The notes under the pieces are model-generated. The model saw nothing but the letters and a program-made list of their open reading frames with translations. It was not told where the DNA came from and searched no databases. Positions 7,081 to 14,714 of a stretch of 64,000 bases of DNA are shown here, piece after piece. Numbering within the stretch: position 1 is the stretch's first letter; each line of letters opens with the position of its first letter. Source of the stretch: Prevotella sp. (GTDB taxonomy: Bacteria > Bacteroidota > Bacteroidia > Bacteroidales > Bacteroidaceae); NCBI GenBank assembly GCA_016291085.1, contig JAEEVW010000013.1:1-64000 (forward strand), given 5' to 3'. Position numbers and translations under genes: made by a program.

Positions 7081-7178
7081 CAAAAGTACCAAAAATCAAC
7101 GATGATTTGGCAATTAGATCAAAAGTTAACAAAAAAGATCAAAATAGATCAAATTCTTTTGGTATTCTCAGCGAGATC
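7081..7178 (-). promoter_or_regulatory. Promoter with a second phased GATC array
   Basis: TACTTTTG (complement of 7081-7088) sits 8 bases from the DpnD-like ATG. GATC sites start at 7117, 7137, 7147 and 7175 (spacings 20, 10, 28), three of them as gatcaaa. The density is far above chance and the spacing resembles that of the array at 2859-2922. Confidence 0.55.
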
Positions 7179-7323
7179 TCCGACCTTTGCCTCAAAAAAT
7201 GAGTAATCCTGCTTTTATGTCCGTCTGCTTCGAAGGGAAGAGACGTAAAACGATTCGATGTTATCAGTAATGATGAGATGTGGGATGTATATTCGTAGCG
7301 TATATCTCGTTTTCTTTACTAAA

Positions 7324-7358
7324 CCTCGCGGCCAGTCGCAGGAGGCGAGGCATTTTTT
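7324..7358 (+). terminator. Terminator-like hairpin
   Basis: A 6-bp stem (CCTCGC/GCGAGG, 7324-7329 with 7345-7350) is followed by six T. No plus-strand gene ends here, so it may close a small RNA starting in 7200-7320, where I see no promoter match. A 7-bp hairpin, GTCCTAC/GTAGGAC, follows at 7396-7411. Confidence 0.35.
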
Positions 7359-7490
7359 AACTATAATAATCTTTTTATTATGACAGCCTGCTTTGTCCTA
7401 CACGTAGGACGGTGCAGTGTGAATGATATTTTTAATCCGTTTAATCTGTTCAATCCGTGTTCGTATTAATTATCTGTGTGATCTGTGTTC

Positions 7491-7556
7491 GCATTGCAAC
7501 GCCACACTCTCAAAGAGAGAACGCCACACTCTGCTACCTTTAGGTCAGAGATATCT
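7491..7556 (+). repeat. Dispersed double-hairpin repeat, copy A
   Basis: Reads gcattgcaa, then two hairpins each preceded by the word GCCACACT: CTCTC/GAGAG (7507-7511 with 7515-7519) and CTCTG-ACCT/AGGT-CAGAG (7529-7550). The same layout is found inverted at 52443-52513 with changed but still paired stems. Around it, 7200-7790 holds no gene I can support; 7426-7465 has three 9-base units close to ttaatccgt. Confidence 0.55.
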
Positions 7557-7799
7557 GTGTGACACACACATAAAACCCTGCCACAAGAGGCTGAAGCCTG
7601 ATGCAGCAGGGCGGGATGGTAGGACAAACCCGTAGGTTGCAACGCCTTTAAATTATCACAAAGTGGGGGGCAGTTTTTTTAAGTCCCTCATATTGAGTGC
7701 GTTATATGTCGCGTTTCGTTGTTTCATCATTTTAGACGTAGTATATCTGATGGCAAAATTAAGAAAAATTAATCGAAGTACAAAATAAAAAGCGATTAT

Positions 7800-7833
7800 T
7801 TTTTTGCTGTCTCGAAAAAAATACCTACTTTTG
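7800..7833 (+). promoter_or_regulatory. Promoter of the 6S-like RNA
   Basis: A TTTG at about 7803-7806, some 19-20 bases of spacer, then a perfect TACTTTTG at 7826-7833. The predicted RNA start is near 7840. Confidence 0.65.
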
Positions 7834-7839
7834 TAGCCG

Positions 7840-8025
7840 TGTTTGTGGGAAGGACCCATGAACAAATGCTCAATTCCTGACCGAACTACCACCTCGAACC
7901 GGAATTTTAAGAGCAAAATGTATACCATTGGAGTATGCGCCTTAGTGCGTAGGCTTCAACATACGGTATACAAGGTTGTGGTAGACCTGGTCAGGAGTAT
8001 GGTTGAGGTCTGCGCTTTTCTTTTT
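7840..8025 (+). ncRNA. ssrS: Structured RNA, 6S RNA candidate
   Basis: An RNA of about 185 nt can fold into one long irregular hairpin. Lower stem: 7869-7873 with 8003-8007, 7876-7882 with 7989-7995, and 7886-7892 with 7978-7984. Then comes a wide asymmetric bubble (27 nt on the left, 6 on the right). Upper stem: 7920-7926 with 7965-7971, 7928-7933 with 7954-7959, and a final stem near 7935-7951. A long hairpin opened by a central bubble is the hallmark of 6S RNA, which binds RNA polymerase holoenzyme in stationary phase. It has its own strong promoter and a T-rich end (8014-8025). A 76-codon frame overlaps it but resembles no protein. A structured leader of the next gene is the alternative. 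Confidence 0.55.
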
Positions 8026-8103
8026 ATATATAATAAGGTTAGCCAGGACTTCGCCAATTGGCTGAAGATTTAATTCTATTATAACTAACTAAATTTAAAC
8101 GTT

Positions 8104-10152
8104 ATGAAACAGAAAAGTTTACTTAAAACAATGCTTCTGCTATTTGCCCTGATAGCAGGAAGTTCGAGTGTGTGGGCAACGGATGCAGTATACAAGACAT
8201 TAACCTTCACCAGTAACGATGGAACGAAGGTAAATGGTTACGAGGATTCATGGACAGAAACGGCAGACGAGTTCTCTTGGACCATTGAAAATTTTAACAA
8301 CAACAATTGGGGATGGAATGCCACAAAAGAAGGCGCATCAAAGTTAATTAAATGTGGGCGAAAAAGAACAGGTAAAAGTGGCAGTTATGTTTATACTCCT
8401 AGTGTTGCCACAATTACAACCGCCGCAACCATGAGTGAAGCTATTACTAAAGTGGTAGTGACGCTTGAAGCAATTAATAAAGATGACATAAATTCTATCA
8501 AATTATATGTGGCTTCAAATAGCAGTTTTACAGATGATCTACAAACCATCAGTGCAACGGTACCTTCTTCTGCTGGTGATTTGACCATTGAAGTTGAGAC
8601 TCCCACTGAAAATATGTATTACAAGCTAGAGTTTGACACAAAGGGGCAATCAACAAGCAATGGTCACACGTCAGTGAGTATGGTAAAGTATTGTTACGAA
8701 GATATTCCAGCATTTACCATCTCTGCTTCAGCCAACAATGCGATCATGGGTGGCGTTTCTGTTTCTGGCTCTGTTATCACTGCAAGCCCCAATGCCGGTT
8801 ATCGTGTTAAAGCAGGAGATGCAGGCTACACAGTTAGTACGGGAACAGCGACCGTTGTAAACAATGGAGACAACACATTCACCGTGACTCCTACTTCAAA
8901 TTGTCTAATAACAATCAATTTTGAGGCAATTCCAACCCATCAGGTAAAATGGAGCGTCAACGGAGCTATTATTGATACTGAAGATGTTTACGAAGGTGCT
9001 GCAATTTCTTTTGACGCACCAGGGAGCGGTGTACCTTCTGGATATGTATATAGAGGATGGAGTGCTTCGGAGATACTGACTCCGCAGGCAAGTGCCCCAG
9101 ATTATGTTACCTCAGCGACATGTACATCAGACATCACCTATTATGCAGTGATTGCTATTTCATCAGTTGGAGCCCCTGAATCAACATTGACTCAGACCTT
9201 AACTTATAATACCTCAGACGCTTACCCTTGGAATATTGGCGGAAGTACAACGGACAAGAGCAGTTATACGTTATTCCATACTGGCGGCTACGTAAAGTCA
9301 GCATCGTTTGACCTCAGCAAATTAAATCAGGTTAAGGTCTATGGTGGAACGTTTGGTGGATCAGATTATAAAACATTTACCATCGGTGATGGTACAAACA
9401 TTTGGAAATCAGGAGAATTAACAGGAACGAACAATGCCAGAGAGCACTCTTTTACTGGTGGTACAGCATTATCTGGAACAGGTGAATTATATATAACATC
9501 CACTTGTGGTACGTCCGATAATTCCGGCATTCGTATTTCTAAAGTCGAAATTTTCACGATGGAGCCCAAGGTAACATATTCTAATTTCTGCACAACAGTT
9601 CCTACACATATTGATATTACCATCACTGCTGCAGGTTGGGCATCATTCAGCAATGCATGCGAAGTTGCTATTCCTGATGGCGTAACAGCTTACTATGCTC
9701 AGAAGAAGGATGAAAGCAATATTACTCTGAAAGAGATTACTGGCGGATATATTCCTGCCAACACAGGTGTTGTGGTTTCAGGTTCAGCAAACACTTATGA
9801 AGCTAACATAACAACAACGGGTGCTACACTTGCTGGCGAAAACATTCTCTATCCTTGGTTAAATGCAGGGACACCTTCCGCAGGCACCTATTACACATTG
9901 GCTGTTAATGGTGGTAACCCCGTATTCAAAAAGTCTACTGGCGGTACATTAGCAGCAGGTAAAGCATATCTTGTTTTGCCAACTACTGCACCTGAACTGA
10001 ATGTGAACTTCGGTGAGACAACTGGCATCAATGAGGTAAGAGGTCAGATGGAAGAAGTAAGAGGTGAACATTATAACCTCGCTGGTCAGCGTGTGGCCCA
10101 GCCCACTAAGGGATTGTACATCGTGAATGGTAAAAAGGTCATCTTGAAGTAA
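8104..10152 (+). CDS. Large secreted protein with a C-terminal secretion tail (module copy 1)
   Basis: 682 residues. The signal peptide (about 1-25, ending SSSVWA) is nearly identical to that of the 10462 gene. The middle is beta-rich; about 279-350 (HQVKWSVNGAIIDTEDV...GYVYRGWS...DITYYAVIA) looks like an InlB B-repeat/MucBP-type unit. From about 500 there is a domain with GWASFSNACEVAIPDGVTAY and IPANTGVVV, shared with copy 2. The last 30 residues (YNLAGQRVAQ...KGLYIVNGKKV) are the type 9 secretion-like tail common in Prevotella. The product should be surface-exposed or released; the substrate is unknown. A 7-base tandem tract encodes the linker before the tail. It is followed by a peptide gene at 10204, a layout repeated downstream. 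Confidence 0.75.
   Translation: MKQKSLLKTMLLLFALIAGSSSVWATDAVYKTLTFTSNDGTKVNGYEDSWTETADEFSWTIENFNNNNWGWNATKEGASKLIKCGRKRTGKSGSYVYTPSVATITTAATMSEAITKVVVTLEAINKDDINSIKLYVASNSSFTDDLQTISATVPSSAGDLTIEVETPTENMYYKLEFDTKGQSTSNGHTSVSMVKYCYEDIPAFTISASANNAIMGGVSVSGSVITASPNAGYRVKAGDAGYTVSTGTATVVNNGDNTFTVTPTSNCLITINFEAIPTHQVKWSVNGAIIDTEDVYEGAAISFDAPGSGVPSGYVYRGWSASEILTPQASAPDYVTSATCTSDITYYAVIAISSVGAPESTLTQTLTYNTSDAYPWNIGGSTTDKSSYTLFHTGGYVKSASFDLSKLNQVKVYGGTFGGSDYKTFTIGDGTNIWKSGELTGTNNAREHSFTGGTALSGTGELYITSTCGTSDNSGIRISKVEIFTMEPKVTYSNFCTTVPTHIDITITAAGWASFSNACEVAIPDGVTAYYAQKKDESNITLKEITGGYIPANTGVVVSGSANTYEANITTTGATLAGENILYPWLNAGTPSAGTYYTLAVNGGNPVFKKSTGGTLAAGKAYLVLPTTAPELNVNFGETTGINEVRGQMEEVRGEHYNLAGQRVAQPTKGLYIVNGKKVILK
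10034..10068 (+). repeat. 7-base tandem tract inside a reading frame
   Basis: Five 7-base units (aggtaag, aggtcag, atggaag, aagtaag, aggtgaa) encode the 7-residue-periodic linker EVRGQME-EVRGEHY before the secretion tail. Confidence 0.7.
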
Positions 10153-10178
10153 GATGTATGATGTAAGAAGTAAGATGT
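10151..10178 (+). repeat. 7-base tandem tract after the stop codon
   Basis: Four units of aagatgt/atgatgt/aagaagt type begin in the stop codon of the 682-residue gene and fill the gap to the peptide gene. Confidence 0.65.
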
Positions 10179-10203
10179 GAAACACTTAAACGAATTGAAG
10201 ATT

Positions 10204-10362
10204 ATGAAGAAAACATATTTCAAACCCGAAATGGAAATTGTTGAAATGCAGGCACAACAAATTTTGGCTGGTTCACAGGATGCACCATTAGATGGTACTC
10301 AGGCAAATGAAGATGCATTAGCTCCTGGTGTTCAGGAAGTTCTTGAACTCTTTGACGAATAA
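10204..10362 (+). CDS. Small peptide (52 aa), MKKxYxxPEM family, copy 1
   Basis: 52 residues: MKKTYFKPEMEIVEMQAQQI, then LAGSQDAPLDGTQ and an acidic end LAPGVQEVLELFDE. The start at 10204 is chosen because the copy-2 peptide begins at the same residue; the frame extends 9 codons upstream. 'MKK.Y..PEM.VVE' peptides are frequent in Prevotella and Bacteroides and have no agreed function. The layout (basic start, Gly-Ser, variable acidic tail) recalls ribosomal-peptide precursors, but no maturation enzyme is nearby. It follows the secreted-protein gene by 51 bases and precedes a strong terminator, so it is probably co-transcribed with it. Confidence 0.65.
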   Translation: MKKTYFKPEMEIVEMQAQQILAGSQDAPLDGTQANEDALAPGVQEVLELFDE

Positions 10363-10376
10363 AAAGTAATAACCGG

Positions 10377-10404
10377 CCCTCGGGGGACTCAAATCCCCTG
10401 AGGG
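10377..10404 (+). terminator. Rho-independent terminator
   Basis: A strong G/C stem (CCCTCGGGGGA with TCCCCTGAGGG, loop ctcaaa) just after the peptide gene; the T-run is short (ttt). Confidence 0.7.
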
Positions 10405-10461
10405 TTTACGAAAAAGATAATTCATTACTAACAAACAAAAATTTCTAATCTTTTAAAAGTT

Positions 10462-12279
10462 ATGAAAAAACAATTACTAAAAACAATGCTCCTGCTCTTT
10501 GCCCTGATAGCAGGTAGTTCGAGTGCATGGGCAGCAACAAAGACAGAAGGCTTTGAGGCAAAAGCCAATTCTACCACTTACAATAGTACGGTGACAATAG
10601 ACGCTGCAGAGAGTGACTGTAATATCGGGTGGGAAATTTATTTCGGTACCGTTAGTACTAACGACAAAATCAGCGGGAGCAAATCTGCCCAGATGCGTTG
10701 GTATTCAGGAGACAATGTTGGAAAAATTCCTTATGCAAAAACCACCACACCTATTGATGGTTTGACAAACGTTACCCTGAAGGCAAGAACAAGCAATCTT
10801 AATGTCAAGATGGATGTGTGCTATTCTGCTGATGGTGAGACATGGACTGTAGGTAAGACCTATACATTTGCTGCAACCGGAAAGGGAGAAGAAGTTTCTT
10901 TGGATATCCCTTCAGGTAATAAGTATGTGAAGTTCGAAGTCAGCTCATCTTCAACAGCACCGTCTTCTGGCAACTACAAACTGATTGTTGACGATGTGGT
11001 GTTTACCTATACATCCTCTACTGAAGATGCCACATGGTCACTCGACCCAGCTTCCGCAGTAGTAGTAGCTGGCCAGAGCACTGACTTACAGTTGACAACA
11101 AACTATGATGGTACGCTGATTTTTGTATCAGATGATCCTCTTATTGCTACTGCCACATATAACACTTCGACAAAGGTTATTACCATCTCTGCCGGTGCAA
11201 CAACAGGTACAACCACAATTAACGTCACAGGTGCCGCCACCGCAACTTACAGCGCCATTAATAAGACTATTGCTGTCACGGTTAAACACGCTGAATTAGA
11301 AAGCAATGCCATTGATGTAATGGGTGACTTGGGCTATTCCTATTTTGGTTTGACTCCAAGTGGAAGTAACACATACGCAGAGGCTGAAGCAGTAGAGATG
11401 ACTGACATTTATGGTACAAAAATCTCAATTTTAAAGAAGGAAAGTTCTAGCAAGCCACGTTTCGATACTGGCTATTTCCGTTTTTATAACGGTAACACTC
11501 TTACAGTCACAGCTCCTGCAGGTGCCACATTGAGAAAAATTATCTTTAAAGAGCCTGCTTCAGGTAAATCATGGTCTGGTTCAATGTCGCCTGGTGGTAC
11601 ACTTTATGGTGAATATGTAAGTGAAGAAAAAACCTGGTATGCTACATCAGAAGATATTACTTCTGTTACATTAACAAACGACGCAACCAAACGTATTGCA
11701 AGCATTGAGATCTATTTGAAGGTAGAGCCTATAAGTGTCACTATCGGCACCAGTGGCTATACTACATTAGCTGGTTTTGACCTCGATCATCTGAAGGCAA
11801 CGCCTACCGATGGACTGGAGGCTTACGTGGTGACTGCCGTATCGGCAAGTTCTGTAACATTGGAGGCTATCCCACATATTCCTGCTAATACTGGCGTTAT
11901 CCTGAAGGGTACACCTGGAACAACTTATACCATTCCTGTATACCAGCACGGTTATACTGTTAGCACGAACCTGCTGAAGATTTCTGATGGCACTATCAAG
12001 GGTGGCGACGGTATCTACGCTTTGGCAGATAAGAGTGGGACCGTAGGCTTCTATAAAGTTGCCAGCACCGTAACTATTCCTCGTGGCAAGTGCTATCTGA
12101 ACACAGCTGGTGGTGCTCCTGACTTCCTGGGATTCGAAGGAGAGGCAACAGGAATCGACGAAGTAAGAGGTAAGATGGAAGATGTAAGAGGTGAATTCTA
12201 TAACCTCGCAGGTCAGCGTGTGGCCCAGCCCACAAAGGGACTGTACATCGTGAATGGTAAGAAAGTTATTATCAAATAA
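10462..12279 (+). CDS. Large secreted protein with Big-like domain and secretion tail (module copy 2)
   Basis: 605 residues. The signal peptide (KTMLLLFALIAGSSSAWA) is almost that of copy 1. About 25-185 is a jelly-roll-like beta domain (NVTLKARTSNLNVKMDVCYS...KYVKFEVSSSS). About 190-280 (WSLDPASAVVVAGQSTDLQL...NVTGAATATYSAINKTIAVTV) is a bacterial Ig-like Big_2-type domain. About 420-545 (GYTTLAGFDLDHL...IPHIPANTGVILKG) is homologous to the same place in copy 1, and the last 30 residues are the same secretion tail. The two proteins share ends but not middles, which suggests a duplicated module with exchanged ligand domains. The ligand is unknown. Confidence 0.75.
   Translation: MKKQLLKTMLLLFALIAGSSSAWAATKTEGFEAKANSTTYNSTVTIDAAESDCNIGWEIYFGTVSTNDKISGSKSAQMRWYSGDNVGKIPYAKTTTPIDGLTNVTLKARTSNLNVKMDVCYSADGETWTVGKTYTFAATGKGEEVSLDIPSGNKYVKFEVSSSSTAPSSGNYKLIVDDVVFTYTSSTEDATWSLDPASAVVVAGQSTDLQLTTNYDGTLIFVSDDPLIATATYNTSTKVITISAGATTGTTTINVTGAATATYSAINKTIAVTVKHAELESNAIDVMGDLGYSYFGLTPSGSNTYAEAEAVEMTDIYGTKISILKKESSSKPRFDTGYFRFYNGNTLTVTAPAGATLRKIIFKEPASGKSWSGSMSPGGTLYGEYVSEEKTWYATSEDITSVTLTNDATKRIASIEIYLKVEPISVTIGTSGYTTLAGFDLDHLKATPTDGLEAYVVTAVSASSVTLEAIPHIPANTGVILKGTPGTTYTIPVYQHGYTVSTNLLKISDGTIKGGDGIYALADKSGTVGFYKVASTVTIPRGKCYLNTAGGAPDFLGFEGEATGIDEVRGKMEDVRGEFYNLAGQRVAQPTKGLYIVNGKKVIIK
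12161..12195 (+). repeat. 7-base tandem tract inside a reading frame
   Basis: Five units (aagtaag, aggtaag, atggaag, atgtaag, aggtgaa) encode EVRGKME-DVRGEFY before the tail, at the same place as in the 8104 gene. Confidence 0.7.
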
Positions 12280-12282
12280 AAA

Positions 12283-12288
12283 AGGAGG
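12283..12288 (+). promoter_or_regulatory. Perfect Shine-Dalgarno site
   Basis: AGGAGG lies 9 bases before the ATG at 12298. Such sites are rare in Bacteroidota, and no comparable one precedes the other starts in this window. Confidence 0.65.
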
Positions 12289-12297
12289 ATTCGAATT

Positions 12298-12462
12298 ATG
12301 AAAAAGATATATATTGCACCGGAAATGGATGTTGTAGAACTGGACATGTTCCAGCCGATACTGACAGGATCACTGCCTTTGGACAGTACTCAAGAAGTAG
12401 AAGATCCTGAAGACATCCTTGCTCCAGGACTGGGCTTGGAGAACGAACTCTTTGGATTCTAA
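12298..12462 (+). CDS. Small peptide (54 aa), MKKxYxxPEM family, copy 2
   Basis: 54 residues: MKKIYIAPEMDVVELDMFQP, then ILTGSLPLDSTQEVEDPED and ILAPGLGLENELFGF. It aligns end to end with the 10204 peptide (MKK.Y..PEM..VE, IL.GS, PLD.TQ, ED.LAPG, E.LF). It starts 18 bases after the stop of the large gene and has a perfect AGGAGG, so translation is probably strong. Function unknown. The shared acidic C-terminal half, not only the N-terminus, is conserved between copies, so the whole peptide seems to be under selection. Confidence 0.65.
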   Translation: MKKIYIAPEMDVVELDMFQPILTGSLPLDSTQEVEDPEDILAPGLGLENELFGF

Positions 12463-12478
12463 AGATAATAAAAAAAAA

Positions 12479-12562
12479 CCCTTAGTGAAGGGTGTTTCAT
12501 AAAAATTTTAGATTAAAAAGTTAATGAGCCACTGCTTCGTGATGAAGCGGTGGTTTTGTTTT
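12479..12562 (+). terminator. Two successive hairpins ending module copy 2
   Basis: A short CCCTT/AAGGG hairpin (12479-12492) is followed by a 10-bp stem, CCACTGCTTC/GAAGCGGTGG (12529-12553, one G-T pair), and then TTTTGTTTT. Confidence 0.7.
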
Positions 12563-12584
12563 CTTTGCATTCGCTGCTCAAAAA

Positions 12585-12616
12585 TTTGCATTTTCGCTCG
12601 CTTATTCGTAACTTTG
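12585..12616 (+). promoter_or_regulatory. Promoter of the LUD gene
   Basis: TTTG (12585-12588), 20 bases, TAACTTTG (12609-12616); the expected RNA start is about 30 bases before the ATG. Confidence 0.75.
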
Positions 12617-12653
12617 CAGCTGCAAAAATACTACGCTAAATAAAACGAAAGAT

Positions 12654-13289
12654 ATGTCACCAAAAGAACAACGAAACGAGCATTTGGCTCAGAGCATGAT
12701 CAAGAATCTGAAGCGTCGTCACATCGAGGGCTTCTATTGTCCGACGGGTGGGGATGCAGTAAAGAAAGTAATGGAACTGATAGCAGACGGGAGCTCCGTG
12801 ACATGGGGCGGTACGATGACGGTGCGCGACCTGGGGATTCCTGATGCGCTGAGAAGCAGGGGAACGCTCGAGGTGCTGGACCGTGACCTGGTAGAGACGC
12901 CAGAGGAGAAACAGGCCATGTATCTGAGGGCGTTTTCGACGGATGTCTATCTGACCAGTGCCAACGCCATCTCTGAGGATGGTGTCATCGTGAATATCGA
13001 CGGCAACGGCAATCGCGTGGCTGCCATCACCTGGGGTCCGAAAAAGGTCATCTTCGTGATAGGCATGAACAAAGTGGCCCAGACGGCAGAAGCCGCTCTG
13101 GCAAGGGCCAGGAGTACGGCGTCACCGATTAATGCGGCACGATTCGACATCAAGACTCCTTGCCAAACGGATGGCGTGTGCCATAACTGCAACTCACCGG
13201 AATCGATCTGCAACTACGTGCACTTCCTGCGCAACTCGCCGAGAGGCCGGCATGTCGTGGTGCTGGTTGGTGAGGATCTCGGATATTAA
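12654..13289 (+). CDS. LUD domain protein (LutC/YkgG-like)
   Basis: 211 residues forming a single LUD domain (DUF162): SVTWGGTMTVRDLGIPDAL (about 48-66), DVYLTSANAISEDGVIVNIDG, NRVAAITWGPKKVIFVIGMN. The C-terminus carries a Cys cluster (CQTDGVCHNCNSPESICNY) that may bind metal. LUD proteins take part in L-lactate oxidation (LutABC) and related steps; stand-alone forms like this one are common in Bacteroidota and their substrate is not settled. No lutA or lutB lies nearby. Monocistronic, with its own good promoter. Confidence 0.8.
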   Translation: MSPKEQRNEHLAQSMIKNLKRRHIEGFYCPTGGDAVKKVMELIADGSSVTWGGTMTVRDLGIPDALRSRGTLEVLDRDLVETPEEKQAMYLRAFSTDVYLTSANAISEDGVIVNIDGNGNRVAAITWGPKKVIFVIGMNKVAQTAEAALARARSTASPINAARFDIKTPCQTDGVCHNCNSPESICNYVHFLRNSPRGRHVVVLVGEDLGY

Positions 13290-13309
13290 GAAGGATTTGT
13301 CATGCGTCT

Positions 13310-14608
13310 TTAGCGGGTGTGCAGCGCGCTCATGCGGGCAACCTGCTCACGGATCACCGCGAGGGTAGTGGTGTCGGTGGCGAAGACGGAGTTCAGACCC
13401 TGCGCTTCCTGGGCGGGGTCGTTGGTGTAGTCGTCGCCCACCTGCCACTGCTCGTGCTGCGGACGGGCAAAACCGCCCCATCCCCAGAAATTACAGCCGG
13501 CAAAGAGTCCGCCCTGTTCGGCATTGTCGGCCACCAGCGAGAAGACGTAGCGGTAGTAGCCGTCGCGCCCCGTGGTAGGACTGCTTGTCGCGAACGAAAA
13601 ACCGTCGCGCGGATAGCCGAACTCCTCCATGACCAGCGGTTTGCCCAGCCGTTGGCAGATGGCCAGGTGCTTGTCGATGTACTCCTTGGTGTTCTCGCAG
13701 GCACGCGGCAGATGCTCGATGAGTGAGTCGGGCTTGGCCCAGCCCCAGTTGTAGGGCCACAGGTGGACGTTGCAGTAGTCTACGTTCTGGTCGGCGCAGA
13801 TGCGTTCCCAGCATCCGAAGTCGTTCTCGCAGCCCCAGGCGCCCTCGCTACCGATGGAGATGAGGTGGTTGGGGTCCAGTTCGCGGATGATGCCCGAGGC
13901 CTCGCTGAGCCACTTCTCGAAGGCTGGCAGTGCCTCGGTGGAGAAGGCGCGCGGCTCGTTGCCAATCTGCCACGACATGATAGCGGGATCGTCCTTGTAG
14001 GCACGGCCCGTATAGCGGTTGGTGCGGCTGACGATGAAGCGCACATAGTCGTAGAACAGCTGATGGGCCTTCTCGTTGGTGGCATACTTCGACATAGCCT
14101 CCATGAAGGCGGGATAACCGGCCTCGTCGGGACGTGGCTGACGGCCAGCCCCTGCCTGCTCCAGATAGAATCCGTAGCCGCCGCTCCATTCCCACGAATT
14201 GTTCAGGTAGAGCACAGCCACCATGTCGCGCTTGCCCATCTCCATGAGCAGGTAGTCGAGTCCTGCCAGGATGGTGTCGTTATAGACGCCCGGCTTCTCC
14301 TGCAGCGTGGGCTCGACCTTGGTCTTGACGCCACGCTCGCCGTCGCTGCCCACCAGAATGCGCAGGTTGTCGATGCCCATGCGTTTCATCTCGTCGAGCT
14401 CGCGGGCCAGACGGTCGCGGTTGCCGCCCTGTCCCTCGGAAGCGAGAATGGCACCATACCAGAAGTTCGTGCCTACATAGTAATAGGGTTTGCCCGCGCG
14501 TACGAAATGTCCGTTTTCCACGCGTACAAAGTCCTGCTCACTGGTTTGTTTCTGCTGGCAGCCCATTGCGAAGGCCGCTGTCAAGAGGAGTAAAAGTAGT
14601 TGTTTCAT
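13310..14608 (-). CDS. GH5-family (GH5_7-like) beta-mannanase lipoprotein
   Basis: 432 residues with a lipoprotein signal (lipobox AMGC at about 14-17), so it should sit in the outer or surface membrane. The GH5 TIM-barrel motifs are present: LRILVGSDGE (about 83), WQIGNEPRAF with the acid/base Glu (about 208-217), VHLWPYNWGW, and PLVMEEFGYPRDG with the nucleophile Glu. The wording around NEP and EEFG, and VGTNFWYG at the start, fits GH5_7 endo-beta-mannanases. It should cut beta-1,4-mannan or glucomannan at the cell surface. It stands alone, with no Sus pair adjacent. Substrate assignment is by family. Confidence 0.82.
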   Translation of the reverse strand: MKQLLLLLLTAAFAMGCQQKQTSEQDFVRVENGHFVRAGKPYYYVGTNFWYGAILASEGQGGNRDRLARELDEMKRMGIDNLRILVGSDGERGVKTKVEPTLQEKPGVYNDTILAGLDYLLMEMGKRDMVAVLYLNNSWEWSGGYGFYLEQAGAGRQPRPDEAGYPAFMEAMSKYATNEKAHQLFYDYVRFIVSRTNRYTGRAYKDDPAIMSWQIGNEPRAFSTEALPAFEKWLSEASGIIRELDPNHLISIGSEGAWGCENDFGCWERICADQNVDYCNVHLWPYNWGWAKPDSLIEHLPRACENTKEYIDKHLAICQRLGKPLVMEEFGYPRDGFSFATSSPTTGRDGYYRYVFSLVADNAEQGGLFAGCNFWGWGGFARPQHEQWQVGDDYTNDPAQEAQGLNSVFATDTTTLAVIREQVARMSALHTR

Positions 14609-14633
14609 CGTTATTTTAGTTATTTTAATGCTG

Positions 14634-14693
14634 CAAAGATACTAAATAATTGATAATTGACAATTGATAATTGATAATTTTTATGTAATTTTG
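14634..14693. promoter_or_regulatory. Divergent promoter region, GH5 and DsbD genes
   Basis: Minus strand: TATCTTTG (complement of 14634-14641) for the GH5 gene. Plus strand: TAATTTTG (14686-14693) for the DsbD gene. Four 7-base units (tgataat, tgacaat, tgataat, tgataat) fill 14651-14678 between them. Confidence 0.6.
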
Positions 14694-14714
14694 CACGCAA
14701 AACTTAACACAAAG

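Noticed and set aside
7843..8073. 76-codon frame overlapping the 6S-like RNA
   Set aside because: The long self-complementary pairing and the promoter fit an RNA gene; the translation resembles no protein and is basic and irregular.
10177..10203. Longer N-terminus for the 52-residue peptide
   Set aside because: The copy-2 peptide aligns from MKK only, and the extension is encoded by tract-like DNA.
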